64,000 nucleotides of DNA, from the NCBI RefSeq assembly GCF_949628265.1, contig NC_088790.1, positions 7,196,545 through 7,260,544 of the forward strand, written 5' to 3'. This DNA is from Cloeon dipterum. Lineage: Eukaryota; Arthropoda; Insecta; Ephemeroptera; Baetidae. Under the pieces are notes generated by a model, which saw only the letters and a program-made list of their open reading frames with translations, searched no databases and was not told where the DNA came from. Position 1 is the stretch's first letter. Each line of letters opens with the position of its first letter. The position numbers and the translations under genes were made by a program. This document shows positions 36,701 to 49,685 of this stretch, piece after piece.

Positions 36701-39700
36701 CATCTCATTTTAAGTAGGTCAATTGAATTCAACAAAAGCATCGCACATGATTCACAATTTAGCTTCTCTATGTGCCGTCGGAGCTTTGATCATTTTCCGA
36801 GAAAGGAATTCATCTTTCCTCCAATAAAGCCCCTCTCGACGTCACACTCCCTTTATGAATTCAATTTGGGACCTAATCCTGCAGTTCGCGTTCGTTCGCT
36901 CGTTTCCATCGATAAATTAAACTTCTTTTGAAAAGCAATAATCATATTTCAAAACTTGTCGGTTCTTTTGCCGCGAGGATCTTTTCTCTTTCTCTCTTCA
37001 GCAGCAGCATGGGGTATCAAGTCAGAATTAATTTAAACGTTTAATAACGCTACAACGAATTTGCACTTTGGCGCCACGTTCTTCTTTAAATATAGGGTAA
37101 AGATCGAGCAGGCAGTGTTCTCATCGTTCCTCTTCTTCTCTTACAGCCAACGAAAAAGCTTGCCGCGTTTAATGAACTTCTGCTTTGACTTGCACATGGC
37201 GCTAGAGGAAAACACTAATATGCACAGGCCCGAAAATTGATTGCTTCTTCCTTGAGCGGAAGGCACTTCTATTACTACACTTTCCTGCTCACTCGAAGCG
37301 GGTTACTTGAAGCAAGCCAAAAATACACACTCGCGAAATTATCCAAGAACTCGAGCATTGTTCAAGAAAAGCTTGCTTCACTACGCGGAAAATATTTTCC
37401 AACACCTCAAGTCACATTGCATCTAAAGGTCAGAGATCACTTGAGCACGTTTTCTCATTTGAATACTTTGATAATCAATTGTAATTAACAGAGCTGAACC
37501 CTTCCCTTACATTTTCAGTTTTGCTTCTAAATAATTTAAATTGAACTTCTGATTGAAATATTTACAGACTTAAAATTCATCACTTTCATGAGAGCGCTAT
37601 AACAAATTGATTAATGCCCTGAATTTAATAGCGCGAAGATTGAGCAAATTTTTCACGCCCCAGTTTCGAAACCCCATTTTGGGCGAATATCGGAGTGTGC
37701 CAAAATATTAATTTACGGCTGTGCCACTTTTTGGCCACTTAAATGCAGCGCCGATTTATCAGATAGTATCTATCGCGAGCCGAGAACGAGCAGCCGAATC
37801 ATTAATCATCGCACTTTATCGCAGGCTGCTTTTCCATGCATGAGCAATAATTAAACGCGGCGTGTATGCGAGTGCAGCGTGTATATGCATATCCACGCTC
37901 GGCAACAGCGGTGGTGACGACAGCCACTATCTTTCGCACCATCGGCATAGATATTTTGCAAACAAGTGTGTGGACGGGTCGAGTGTCGGGCAAAAAGGTG
38001 CTGCTCCCACTCTAATGGCTGTTGCGGCCCTTGCACCGCTCGCGGAAAAGCAATGTGCAAATAGCTGATGTAATCTCCTTCAATATCTCCGCACATACGC
38101 TCCTCCATTCATACGGTCTTAGCGAGGGAAATTTTAAAGCAGAAACACGATTAAAGAGATTAGCTTTTCTTGGAACGTTGCTATAGTTTTGGTTGATGCA
38201 AACAAACCATTCCTTTAAAAGTTTCAGTCCAACATCATTTTGATAAAAAATTAAGCACACCTTTTTCAAATTTTATTGAATCAAAGTTTGCTGATAACAA
38301 TAGCTCTTAAAATTAAATTCACAACTTTCCCAATTTATTTCAGTAGCATGCACAAAAGTGTCTGACTATGCAATTTTTTTAGGATGTTTTATTGCAAAAT
38401 AGACGAGAAATGAGGGATGGATTAATTAGCAAACGAGTGTCATTCCTCCCAATCCATGTAAAGCTCAATCAAAATGATTCAGTGCAAAGCAGCAAATTAA
38501 CCTCCCAAAGCTTACGCACACGAAAATTACCAGCTCAGCGAATTATATTCCCTCTCCCGGGCGCTTATGGCTAATATTCAAACAGGGTGCTGCAAAAACT
38601 GACAGCCATTTTGATGGGCTGTCAGTGCGTGGCTGGGTTGTCGGGGCGAAAAAATGCGTTTTACCAGGGGCCAGTTTGGAAACTCGATTTCGTCGACCGA
38701 GCCCAAGTTCCTTTTGTGGTGGGTGCGGAAAATTGAAAAGAGGCGGCGATCCACGGTCGGGTGGCTCCATCGGCATTTTAATGAGTCCGAAATGCATGGC
38801 GGCGCGGCTTCGGACAATGAAGCAGTCGCGAAACAAAAACAGCGCGTGCCCGATGGCGGAGCGGCCCCCTTTGTTTACTGTTATTATTATTAGGCCGCGG
38901 GCGATCCCAGCCAAGGGTGCAGCCTTAAATATGAAGTGTATCGCGGTCATTGTGCGCGGCAGAAAGGGTTGCTGCCACTCGAGGCGCACAGCCATTTAGC
39001 CAGCTGCATTTATTATTACGTACTGGGTCGAGTGTGCAGAACGTGGCCTCCGGGCGAAAAATGACCAAAGACGACGACGACAACGACAGCATTCTCTTCT
39101 CATGCGAAATAAAGGCAACTCGCCCGCTGACTCTCTTTCAGCTCACGCGGCCGACGGACGAGGCAGGCTCCTCTCCACAACAACCAGCGGCCCAGAAGCT
39201 AAAAAAGGGTCATTAAATTTCGCTGAAAAAAGCAGTACATACTCACTCGCCTGCACTCCACGCTCGCTGCCTCCTTTTCCACAATGACTTTGTGTGTATT
39301 TGCAAGGGGAAATGAAAAAATTTCGGCTATTATGTTTCGTAAAACCGAGCTTGCAAGAGAGGTGAAATGAAAGCGAGGCTTTTCTACGGACATAAGTGTT
39401 GTTTTCCTTTGTTGAACCCGCGCAGCACGCAGGTACAATTCGCGTTCCCTCCTTCCCTTAGTGGATTCCCGCGGGCCGTTTGTCAAGACTTGGTGGAACA
39501 ACTATGCGGACAAAAATTAGGGGGTTTCTGTGTCACGTGGACATGAAATTCAACTTGGGTCCACCAAGACACCTGTTCCGAACATCGCTGATCTCGCAGC
39601 AGCTACATCAGTAAATTTGTGAAACAGCAACATTTTGCTTGCAGCAGTTTTTCTGTTTTTTTTTTTTGCACATTTAACTCATCTTGTCATTGTTATTGCA

Positions 39701-41237
39701 ACAAGAAATACTTGTGGATCTTCAAAGGCATTTCACGTAGAGACAGGCAGTCAGCCAATAAAAAATGCCAATGCCAATTATTTCCCTTGGCAAATTGCAG
39801 CAACTTTTGCACACTACATTTTGCCCCATGTGTTTCAGTTAATGGTGCAATTAAAATCAGTCACTTGCAGTTGAGGCGGACGGAAAAACGCCGCTTGTTG
39901 GAAGCAAAAGCATGTTTCTCTCGATTGCTGGCTGCTGCTGTGTGTTCCACTGTATATGGCGAGTGAGTATGTCCGTTTTGTGGCACTTCATTAATGTTGT
40001 GTTGCAGCAATAGTGTCTGCGATGGTAGCTGCTGGAATCCAGTAAAATAATACAATATTACGTACACTCGTTACACAACAGTGACAATAATAATACTGCA
40101 CAGAAGTTTATGTGAGTGCCTCCTCTACTTCTCACACATCCCCGCATTTTGTTTACCCCGGTAACGGCTTTGCTACTTTTTACTTTCGAGAGCTCTTTGA
40201 CAACATTTCTACGTGGTTGTCTTTTGCCTTCACGCTGCAGAAAGTCGTGACTTAAAGCTACAAGAAAAAGGGTTGCATATCAAATGTCTGGGAATCATAC
40301 TTGGTTTTAAGAGTCTGTAAGTCAAGAGTGATCGTTAAAAATCACACTAGGAAAAAGAGTAAAAACAAAATGCAAAACTCGTCAGTTTAGGGAAAAATGA
40401 TTCCTATATATTTATGAAATTTATTCAAATGATATACAATTATATCAGAAAGGAGCTACGCATTTCGCAAGAATTACGAATTTTTCTACGTTTGCTTCGT
40501 TATGCTAGCACAAAAGGACACGATGACAATTTATTTTTTTACTGGAAAAAAGCGTGCATAAACCGGAGTTGCGTCATGGGGAGAGTACTTCAGCTCAGGC
40601 ACACTCCCAGTTGTAACATCTTTTTCTGTACTCACTGCATCTACAATGCAGCAATTTTCAAAGTTTTTTACGCGCTGTGTGTCTCCTCTTTTAGCGGCAA
40701 TATAGCGGAAGGAGAACGACTAGATTGAAAGAACCTGCATCCGCGCCTATATATAAAATATACATTCGCTAACGCACACGCGACTTCCCTACTGTAAAAA
40801 AAGGTTGGAGTAAGCATTGGGGAAAATAGGTTTGCATCGTGTGCAGAAAACGAAGAAAAAATAACATTGAGATGCAAATTCTTGCACTGCATTATCGGAG
40901 AAAGGGAGAGTGAGAATGTGGTTGCGTTTCGAATCGAAATGGTCGTTTTCGGTTTCTTTTTGCGGAGGAGCATGGAATACTCACTCAGGAAATTTCTTAT
41001 CGGGATGTTGTATTAACTGCATATGTTTATATTCTTATTTATTTTAATTGTTTAGCTCGTTATGCCTCCTCGAAAACCTTTCAAGAAGGTGTAACATAAA
41101 AACTTTGAAGAATATTTTTGTTCGTTGATTACTGAAAAAAATTTTGTCGAATCTAGCAAAAATCACGCAGTTTAAAGGAAACATCGAAATCTAGATTTCA
41201 CCAGATTTTGCTCGTCAACTAAAAGTGTGTTTTTTAG

Positions 41238-41273
41238 CTGCTGTCGAATTCTCTCATTGCGATCAATTTGAAG
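41238..41273 (+). CDS. Candidate 36-nt microexon (weak)
   Basis: A TTTTTTAG acceptor precedes 36 bases that end in AAG|GTGAGTGG, a near-ideal donor. The segment is a multiple of three and open in phase 0 (LLSNSLIAINLK), so it could be included or skipped without changing frame. No partner exons were identified. Acceptor-donor pairs of this kind also arise by chance. Confidence 0.15.
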
Positions 41274-43439
41274 GTGAGTGGCTATAGTGATGGGAATTCT
41301 CTTTGCGGAAATTATTACGATTTTGCCCACCATCTTGAGTGTTTAATGCTGACCTAAATATTTATTCGGCTATGCCAAAGCAAATATTATAGTTTTCGTC
41401 TGATTTTTTAGAAAGCAAGTATGATTGTCCTGAATTAATCAGCAAGCATTCACTAAAAAAGCTGTGGTCTAATTAAAATTATGTAAGAGAGCTAGGATGA
41501 AAAGGTTTTTAAGTGTTACCATACACTTCTTTAGATGAATGGAAGGGAATGTTATGAAAAATATTTAACATTCAATTCAAGAGCATCATTTATTTTAGAA
41601 AACGCTTCCACGTAAGTGACTATAAGATTTTAACGAAGCCAGCAGCACTCTTGGGCTGAGCAAATAAACGGAAAAAAGTGAATTTGCCGGTGAGCGCGTG
41701 CGAGCTCAATATCAGCAGCAAAACAGTGCAATTCAAAGACAAAACGGGAGGAGAGTGTTTTGCAACGTGAGGAGCGCAGCAGTCGGCTTTTGTGTAATAA
41801 TTGAGCATGTTTGCTTGCGCAAAACGCAATTTCTCATCGGAGTGGTGCACCACAGAAAACACCATGCGTGCTTTTTGCTCGCACAAACGCGTGTGAAACA
41901 AAACTTCGTATGCGAGAGAGAGCTAACGATAATAATTACTGCGAAGCCACCCCAACCTTTAGAGATGTGATCGTCCTTGTGTACTCCGCCGAGACGACGG
42001 CAGAAAAAGCTCGTGCTGCGCGAGCGAGTGAAATAAAATCATGAAAAGTGTCTCCGAGCAGTCCTCGAGCTAATAATTTTTTCATGCCCCTTTTGTGTCG
42101 TTTCCCCGGAACTCTCAGGTGCAAAAAGATCATAAACAAGTGGGTGGGTGCGCGTATCTGCGTCTGCAAATAAGTATTTCGCACGTATATATACCCAACT
42201 CGTCGCGGAGACGCACCTCGTGCGTTTTTTTCCGGCTTGCGTGTGCGTAAAGCATAAATAAATATATATTTCCTGCGTCGCACGCAGCAGATAAAGCAGC
42301 CAACATAAATTGTGTATCGCTGCCGCTGCGTTTACGACTTTTTGAGTTGTTCCGCCTGGCGCGTTATTTGTTTGTTTGCGTTTAGACCGCAGCCGTTGCT
42401 GGATTTCGCGCGCGAGCTGGCCTCGTTGGCAGGCGCTGTGCAAAAAATGCCGCTGATTTTGCACAGCGGCCGGTGCGATTAACGACTTCGAGGCTTAATC
42501 GCATGCGAGCGATTTTATCAACCATGGGGTCTTTCATGTTTTGCGTATTGCTTTCAACGGTGCAAGTGGTGCTTTTTGAAGGATTTTCTATACAACGAGA
42601 ACTAAAGTTGAAATTCTTTGAAAGGTAATTTCAATGTAGCGTGCACTGTTAAAAAAATTCAATATGATGAGAGCTCGAATAAATTTCTCGCAAACGAGGG
42701 TTTCAGATATGTAACCAATACAAAATCATGCATTTCTATATCCCCCTTGCAACACACTTCTCGTTAAGTTGTATGAGCCTGCCATGGATATAATAATTCT
42801 TGCTGCACTCGGACGGTAAACTGTTTGCAGAGCAGTCAGTTGAAGGAATAACAATAATTCTATGGTGGATTGTGTGCAAACACACAGCTCCATTTTTGCA
42901 TGGGTGTAAATACAAAAATGAAGCGCGATAAAAATATCAAAGGCCGCTGCTGGGTTGATTGCATCAAGTAGTAAGCTTGCACAATGGCTGCGTGTGCCAG
43001 TGAAATGCCAGTGGGGCAGAAAAAAATGGAATTCGCTGCTGCGCTGGCGGTGAGGGCGAATACGTATGTATAAATAAATATGAAAAAGCTGCATTACTAA
43101 CATTCGCCATATAGCGCACAGGAATTTATTGATCGCCTAAATAAAAATTACGCTTACATCTGCCAACGGGCAAGTTTTGTCATCAGAATTTTTTAAAGCC
43201 TGACCACCTGCTACAGTATCAAGTTTTCTATACTTTGCGGCATCCAAACCATCCCGTTGGATCACATTATTAAAAAAGGAGTGTCGAGTAAGGAATATGT
43301 GGAATTAATCGAAAGATGAGTCGTTCTTAAGGACGTGAAACGATATCATTTTCAAAATGAGTGAAATTTTGGCTTGCTGTAACGTCATGTCTAAATGAAC
43401 TACGCGAAGAAATAACACGAAGTATGAATCATCATCAAG

Positions 43440-44121
43440 TTCCGGTCCTTGTCTTAATAGAAAGAGGCGCGCAGACACCTTGGCTGCGATCGAGCACTCG
43501 GACGCAGACATCAATTGCGTGACTGAAACGTGGCTGTCGGTGGACCATGGCAACAATGAGATAATAATCCTGGCCGACTATGTCGTCTTCCGCAATGACC
43601 GCACCGTGTGCCGACGTTTCCCCGGTGGAACTGAAACTACCGTCCACCCGTATCTGAGGCTGCACTGTCTGAAATGTTTGGAAGCACGAGTTGAAATATT
43701 TGGGTCTAACTAAAAATGGCCGATCAACATGACGTCATTAGAGGGTAACACGTTGCAAAAAGTCGTGCGCGACAAAATAAAGCGATTTCCATATGAAAAT
43801 AAAATTATTCCAGACTGCCAGCACGGTTTCCATAAGAAGAGATCGTGTACAACGTTGCTCTGCAAGATGCTGGACAAATGTGCGGCTATCGTGGACCAGC
43901 ATCCATGTAATCACTTTGGTCTGGAAGAAGGCCTTTGGCCGCGTGACGCAAGACAGACTTCTGTCAAAGCTTGCCCATTACGACGTGCAGGGCAATGTTA
44001 AAGCGAGGACAAGCAGTTTTCTCAAAGGGCGCAACCAGTACGTTGTCTACAATGGAGCGAAATCTGAGGTGCGAGAGGTGCTCTCGGGGGTGGCCCAGAG
44101 CTCCTGTTTGGGAGTTGTGTA
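43440..44121 (+). mobile_element. Decayed CR1-like non-LTR retrotransposon (LINE), endonuclease and RT remnants
   Basis: Two coding remnants of a LINE pol gene lie in order. At about 43440-43640 is the start of an apurinic-type endonuclease: ADINCVTETWLS, then DYVVFRNDRT, matching the TETWLS and FRxDR signatures. From 43729 is reverse transcriptase: DCQHGFHKKRSCTTLL, then after a frameshift near 43907 VWKKAFGRVTQDRLLSKL, RNQYVVYNGA and EVLSGVAQSS. Only about 90 bases separate the domains, so much of the element is deleted. The frame stops (TAG at 44120-44122) before the YADD catalytic box. The usual D in the first RT motif (DFKKAFDRV) is also changed. The copy cannot encode an active enzyme. 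The CR1/L2/Jockey-type assignment rests on these motifs. Confidence 0.85.
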
Positions 44122-44682
44122 GTGTAGGTTGCAGTGTAGCTAGTGGTTGAATTAGTAGCAAATTTTGCTACTATTTTGATCATGATCAAATGTAAATGTG
44201 AATATTTATTATTCTGATTTTAATTTATAATGACTTGTTTGGTGAAATAATAAAAACTGAAATTGAGATATTTGTAACCCATCGAATCGAGTGACAAGCT
44301 GCAAGTTCCAAATGATATTCAACATCTATAGCTTTACTTGATTTCGAGGTTAGATAAACATCAAGTCCATCACGCCATGACCCATTTTCGCGCAAAATAG
44401 TGATTATTTGTTTGCTAGAGTGAAATTACTCTCAATGTTGGCACAAACTTCTAAGTTGATTAATTACTTAGCCAATTAATTAATTTTTATATGCAACTCC
44501 TCACTCTGATAATCACGCTGCACTGAAAACAGTGAGTAATAAAGCACCAGTTTCATTCCTGACCTAATAACAACTATAAATAACTTCTATGTGGATTTTT
44601 TTTATTTGTGAAATTATTAAATGAGCCCTATGATTTGTACTTGTGCACTCTCTTTTTAATGAACTAATCACTCTCCTCGCAG
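44122..44682. other. Flank of the LINE remnant, AT-rich
   Basis: Possible LINE 3' sequence, ending in an A-rich run at about 44246-44256 (AATAATAAAAAC). Two perfect palindromes lie at 44153-44191. No exon is seen. Confidence 0.5.
44153..44191. repeat. Two adjacent perfect palindromes (22 bp and 16 bp)
   Basis: 44153-44174 is TAGTAGCAAAA joined to its exact complement. One base later, 44176-44191 is TTTGATCA joined to its exact complement. Together they could extrude as a double cruciform. They start about 31 bases after the LINE open frame ends, so they may belong to the element's 3' region or to a separate small insertion. Confidence 0.85.
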
Positions 44683-44829
44683 GCTCAGTCCGAGACCACT
44701 TCAGCAAATAACACGCCTCACTACTTTCCCGAATGGATTCAGAGAATTTGCCCAGAGCAGCAGCACTGGCAATTCATTAAAATCCGGAGGCTCAGTGATA
44801 TAGAATCAATATTTGCGAGGAGTTTCGCG
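44683..44829 (+). CDS. Candidate exon (weak)
   Basis: A good acceptor (CTAAT branch-like site, then CACTCTCCTCGCAG) precedes 49 open codons that end at a TAG (44830-44832). The peptide includes an N-glycosylation site (NNT) and HYFPEWIQRICPEQQHWQF. It could be a terminal exon, or the GTAGGA overlapping the stop codon (from 44829) could be a donor. A second frame is open for 38 codons, so the coding frame is not certain. No domain was recognised. Confidence 0.22.
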
Positions 44830-46101
44830 TAGGAAAGAGGATTACACGGGGTTGAATGGTGAGATTAAACTCATCGCCAGCCAAAGAAGCGAGGAAGGAA
44901 AAGGGTGCAGCCCAAAAGAGGCGAGGGTGAACAAACCAGAGAGCAATGAAAGAAATTTGAAAAGTTAAATTTTTGCTTCTCCTGCTACCTCTTTTTGGTG
45001 CTCGCGCCGTTGCTCCTAATGCCGCAATAAAGCGAACAGCCGAAATAATTTTAAGGTTAATTCCATACAGACGGCGAAAACAGAGTCGTTGCCTTAACAC
45101 AAGGAAAGATCAAGCTGCTTTCTCGCCTTTTGAGTTGGCAACGCGGAAAATGCTTCAGCTTGATTCTAGGTCGTTTCGTCAGATATTAACAAAGAATTGC
45201 CTCTTTTCAAGGCAGACACGAAATTTAAATTTCACTTTGTAGCAGAGCAGACACCCTCAACGAGTAATTGGAACGGAAAATATCAGAATAATAAGCATCA
45301 GCGGAAAAACTTTTAGCCTCAAACTTATTAACGGATAAAGCAATATTGTATATATGTATTACTTCATTTCATTAATAAGAGCGCAGCAAGCAATTTGTCC
45401 TAAACAAAAAGTTCGAAGAACTCAAGAGTGAATTCGATCAAACTCCCAATCAATTCAAGTTTCATGTTGAACCTGACCATAAATAAATTGGTTTCCAAAT
45501 CGCATTGGTTTTCCACATGGCGCCTGTCGGAATTAGCATGATCCGAATGAATAAAAATCGGCAATTCCCTTGGTGGGAGAGCTCGACGCCTTCTAATTTA
45601 AATTGCAAACGCTGACGCTTTGTTAGGTCAAAAGCAACTGGTGCTCCATCAAAGTTTTGCGCAGGCGGCGGCCAGCATATAATAAAATTGGAAATATCAC
45701 GACCAGCCAGCCGCAATAAATTAAACGCAGCACTAACAAACGAGTGCGGTGAGCGCGCACACCGGCCGCCATTAATTTTTGCAGCGAATAATTATAACAA
45801 CAATCGCGAGCGGCAGCGAAACACAGGAAACCAACTCGGGAAATGTGACAGCGGTGACCACGGCAAAACCAAACTCGCATTATAACTATTCATAAACACA
45901 TCTGCATTAGGAATGCGCGCGCGGATGCATCAGCGCGGCTAATTTATGAGAGTAGGCGAGCCAGCGGCCCAAGCTCAGACCGTTATTAATTCAACTCTCC
46001 GCGGTGTGCAAATAGCATTGGTTGGCTCCACTGGCCGCTACTTTCGGATTACAGATTGCCCCCGCAGAATGTGTCTGCAGCCGTAAACTCTGTGCCAGTT
46101 T

Positions 46102-46102
<1 letters not shown>

Positions 46103-46159
<57 letters not shown>

Positions 46160-46170
46160 TCTCCTCTCTC
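46103..46170. repeat. Long (CT)n microsatellite
   Basis: An unbroken CT run of about 53 bases (46103-46155) is followed by imperfect CCTCTCT units to about 46170. It is a GA repeat on the other strand. Confidence 0.95.
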
Positions 46171-49100
46171 GTGCATAAACGGCAAATTAGAATGAATCGA
46201 GTGCACAAATCAAAGAGCAGCTGATGCACCCACTGCGGCTGATAATCAATTATTGCCCTGCTGTCGGTGCTCTCCCGCGCCGCTGTGTTTTTTGATTAAT
46301 TAAGCAGGCCAGCTAATTGTTTGGCCAACTTCATCAGTTCCAGCTGACTGGCAGCTTTTTGCACGTGCCACGGCACTCTGCAAGCGAAAATTAACTGCCA
46401 ACGTTGTAACAGGAATACATAGGGCTTTAATTTTAAATCCACTTACAGTGCTGCACGGATTTATGCTTCAAGCTCAAAATAATGATTCTATGATAGGTGT
46501 AAAGTAGACTTATTTAGCATAGACACAATATACACTGTGGGTGCAAGATGGTTGTTGAACTTGCTCATGGCCAAGATAAGTGATTATTGACTTGTATTTT
46601 TATTACATTATAAAACCAATTAAAATTGATAAAGGAATTGCAGCTTGAATTGACCTAGATCCATATTAAATAAAATCATATTTTGTCTAATGTGATAGGA
46701 AATTTTCAAATTTAAAATATGTATCAAAATAAGTTATGCTACCGGCTTTGGCCTTGTGCTGTGCGGCACAGTATCATGATTCATTGCAGGCTTTAGACTT
46801 GTAATAACCTTTAATTTTTAACGCATGTGTAATTAAATTAACACCAATCCAATAAGCTCGTTAATTAATGAAATGTGTTATTCATTTAATATTAATCCCG
46901 TACTTCTTGTGCTTTGAAAGGGGGATTCTGGAAAGTAAACTTGACTTGAATATACAGAGAGAGAAATTAAATGGCTAAGTGAAAAAATTAATATTTGATA
47001 GTCAGCTATTAGAGAAAAATCAAATGACAAGATTAATCCTGTCTGTGTGTATTTCTTCTTTGTTTTAAAATATACAGAGAAATGTACCGCTATAAAAATC
47101 AATTGTCTATATATGGATGTTTATGAGTTCAACTGTAGAGTGGATTATTTAGGAGTCAAGGAATCGCAATACCTTTTAAAAATGTATTATAAAATGTTAT
47201 TTTGATAAACACGACATCAAAGAAACTAGAAAGAAAATAAGTAGAGAAGAATTGTAATTAAAACCAAAATGACTGTATCAGCGGTGCTACCGCCTAATTT
47301 ATCTTATCTTACATTTGTGTTTCTCGGAAATTAGATTTAAGGAAAGAGCCAGCATCACGCTTTTCTTATTGTTAGTCCTCCACGAATATTCTCGCTTCGC
47401 ATTTCCATATTAACAACATCGCACGAACTAAGTGCGTGCGTGTGCGTCGTGCGAGTTTCATAATTAAAAGTGTGAGAGAGTAAGTGCACGGAGCCGCCGT
47501 CACCTGCCCTTTTCATCAAGTCAAGTCGTGTACACTATATACACGCTGCCTGCTGCTGTTGCATGAATTTTTATTAATTAGCTCTCCCAATGGGGGAGGC
47601 ATTCGTCGTCGAGTTTAAGGTCAAAAGCAAAGTTTCCTTCCTTGGCGTGCGTACATATGTAAAAATTCACACCCAGCTACTGCTTTGAGCGGCGACAGTG
47701 ACGCGGGCTCGTTTTTGCGTTGCTGTTGTTCTCAACTCTCACGAGGAGATATTTTATGTAATTTCTCACGTACAAAGGGCACTCGCTGGCGAAACTCTTA
47801 ACTGGCAGAGGCGCAATGCGACGTACGCGCCAAGAAAGACGGAAAGGTGGTGCTGCCTAAATATTCGCTGCACAACTGGGCGACTCTGGGGCTGCTTTCG
47901 CGCTGCCGGGATGCCCGACTTAATTGTTATTGCGTCTGCCCAGGAGAAACCTCGCTCGTTCTCTCGCGGCGAGACTGCAGTTTGCGCTGCTAGAGGGCCG
48001 ACTCAGAATTGGGTCGGCGAGAGTGCTTTTGCAGAATTAAAATTTTCCGTAATGAGGTTGAGTGTCTGCTGCCCTTGAGTGATGCGCAAACGAGTTTAAA
48101 AACACATTTAAAAAATTAGTTTTCGATCTAGTCTACCTGCTTTTAAAGCAAAAAGATTCGACTTTAATTATGACATCTTAATTAAAAAGGAAATAAAATA
48201 AAATAATTTTGAAGTTTCAAATTTGATATTTTTCGCACGTCCATGACATTTGCTTTGGTCGTTTTTTGCCTTTGTTTTCGTGTTTTTCAATAGTAATATT
48301 TTTGTTGTTTTTTTAAACCTTGAACAATAAACAATAATAATAAAATATAATTTCGAAAATTCATTAATATGTTTAAAAATATTATTTTTGTAAATTTTTG
48401 ACAAGATGCTCTGTATGCTCTTTTGCATTTATTTGATAGCTTATTCATAATGTATAGCTCGATGATCGAACTTTTAACATAAAGGCGCAAGTAAATGGTC
48501 AAAGCGTCGAGTGAAAGAGGTGGGCCGAAAAATTTGTGTCATAAAATTAGCACCTTTTGGCGCGTGGCAAAAGGTGGATCAGTTTTACGAGCGGCCCAAA
48601 TGGGCGAAAGCCAATTATTGAGCGCGCGTGCTGACCTTTCAGACGTGTTTTTGTGGGCTGCAAGGGATGAAAACAGCCAGCGTGTGGAGCAAAAAATATG
48701 GCATTCGGCGAGGAGTGCGTGGCAGCGGCAAATGGGAATCGATGGGAAGTCATTATGTGGTTTGTGCGAAGTCGGTTTGGTCGACCGACAAAACGAACTT
48801 TATCTCTACTCTAGCAATTTCTCCGCTTGATGCGTGCTCATTATTTACGCCTATCCAAACATTAGCAAAAGAGATTGATAAAAAGATAAAAGCGCCAGAG
48901 GCTAGAAGTTGCTCGCAAAATTCTAGCTCGCACCACCGAAAGGCATCATCAGCAGGCGGTTACGATTTAATTTCCTTTCTTTCAACCGCCGCGAGAATTA
49001 TCCCTTTTTAATGCATGCACACGCGGCTGCCGCTGTCGGCGAGATGAAGAGCTGACTTTTGTGAAAAAAGCAAGAGAGCCAATTGGATTGCCGCCGCAGT

Positions 49101-49648
49101 GCAATGTGTGGAGTGGGATGAAAAGGAAATTATTAAAAAAGTTGAGGACATCATCAGGATATGTCATTTCGACGGCATCTGCGAGATGAGTTGCCACGAT
49201 AGACGTGCCCCTGCTGTGCATCAGCTTTTGAGAGTAAATACAAAAAGTTGACTCTTGTCTGATATCATTTCTACCCGGCCTCGTTGAGAATATTAACGAC
49301 CACGGGCATTAATAATGTGCTTTGAATGCGGAATGAGTGTGCTTTCGGGCATGTTTGTCCTCCTTGTGCATGCTGATCTTCATAATCAAGCAACTGAAGC
49401 ACTGTTCAATTCAATATGAAATAGAACTGAGTCCTCACTCAGTACTTTATTGCATCTCAATTAGTAAATATAAATACACCCCTGTTTTCGAACTGATTGT
49501 TAGCTGTATTGTTAAAAACAATGTCTTCAAAGAATTTTAGTTTTTAAATTTTTTTATTTATGTGTAAACCATAAAGAAAAAGTGGATTTTAGATTGATTT
49601 TAGCGTGGAAACGCAGTCTCACGTTATTACGTCATTTTTTTCTTTCAG

Positions 49649-49685
49649 CAGCTGAGTGTTTGGGAAAAATGGAGAAAGACAGAAA
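49649..49685 (+). CDS. Candidate small exon with start codon (weak)
   Basis: A very good acceptor (CATTTTTTTCTTTCAG, ending at 49648) and a consensus donor (GTAAGT from 49686) bound 37 bases. Inside, GAAAAATGG gives an ATG in good context at 49669, followed by GAGAAAGACAGAAA (MEKDR plus two bases). It could be a second exon that carries the start codon after an untranslated first exon. No partner exons were found. Confidence 0.2.

Larger units (their letters stand above)
28569..43439. other. Long gene-poor stretch
   Basis: Almost 15 kb without a supported gene. Contents: a short TGCG repeat (30122-30138), a hairpin (30705-30740), a run of T at about 39655-39667, and a microexon-like segment at 41238-41273. 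Larger open frames (30797-31258, 32103-32534, 38543-38995) sit in GC-richer blocks and are judged accidental. The GC/CpG-richer block 38560-39260 could be a regulatory or promoter region, but no core promoter was identified. Confidence 0.5.

Noticed and set aside
38543..38995. 150-codon minus-strand open frame
   Set aside because: A GC-rich block with long frames open on both strands at once (also 38625-38999). That pattern points to composition rather than coding.
40745..40757. TATA-like sequence CTATATATAAAAT
   Set aside because: No initiator at the proper distance and no coding exon downstream. TATA-like words are common in AT-rich DNA.
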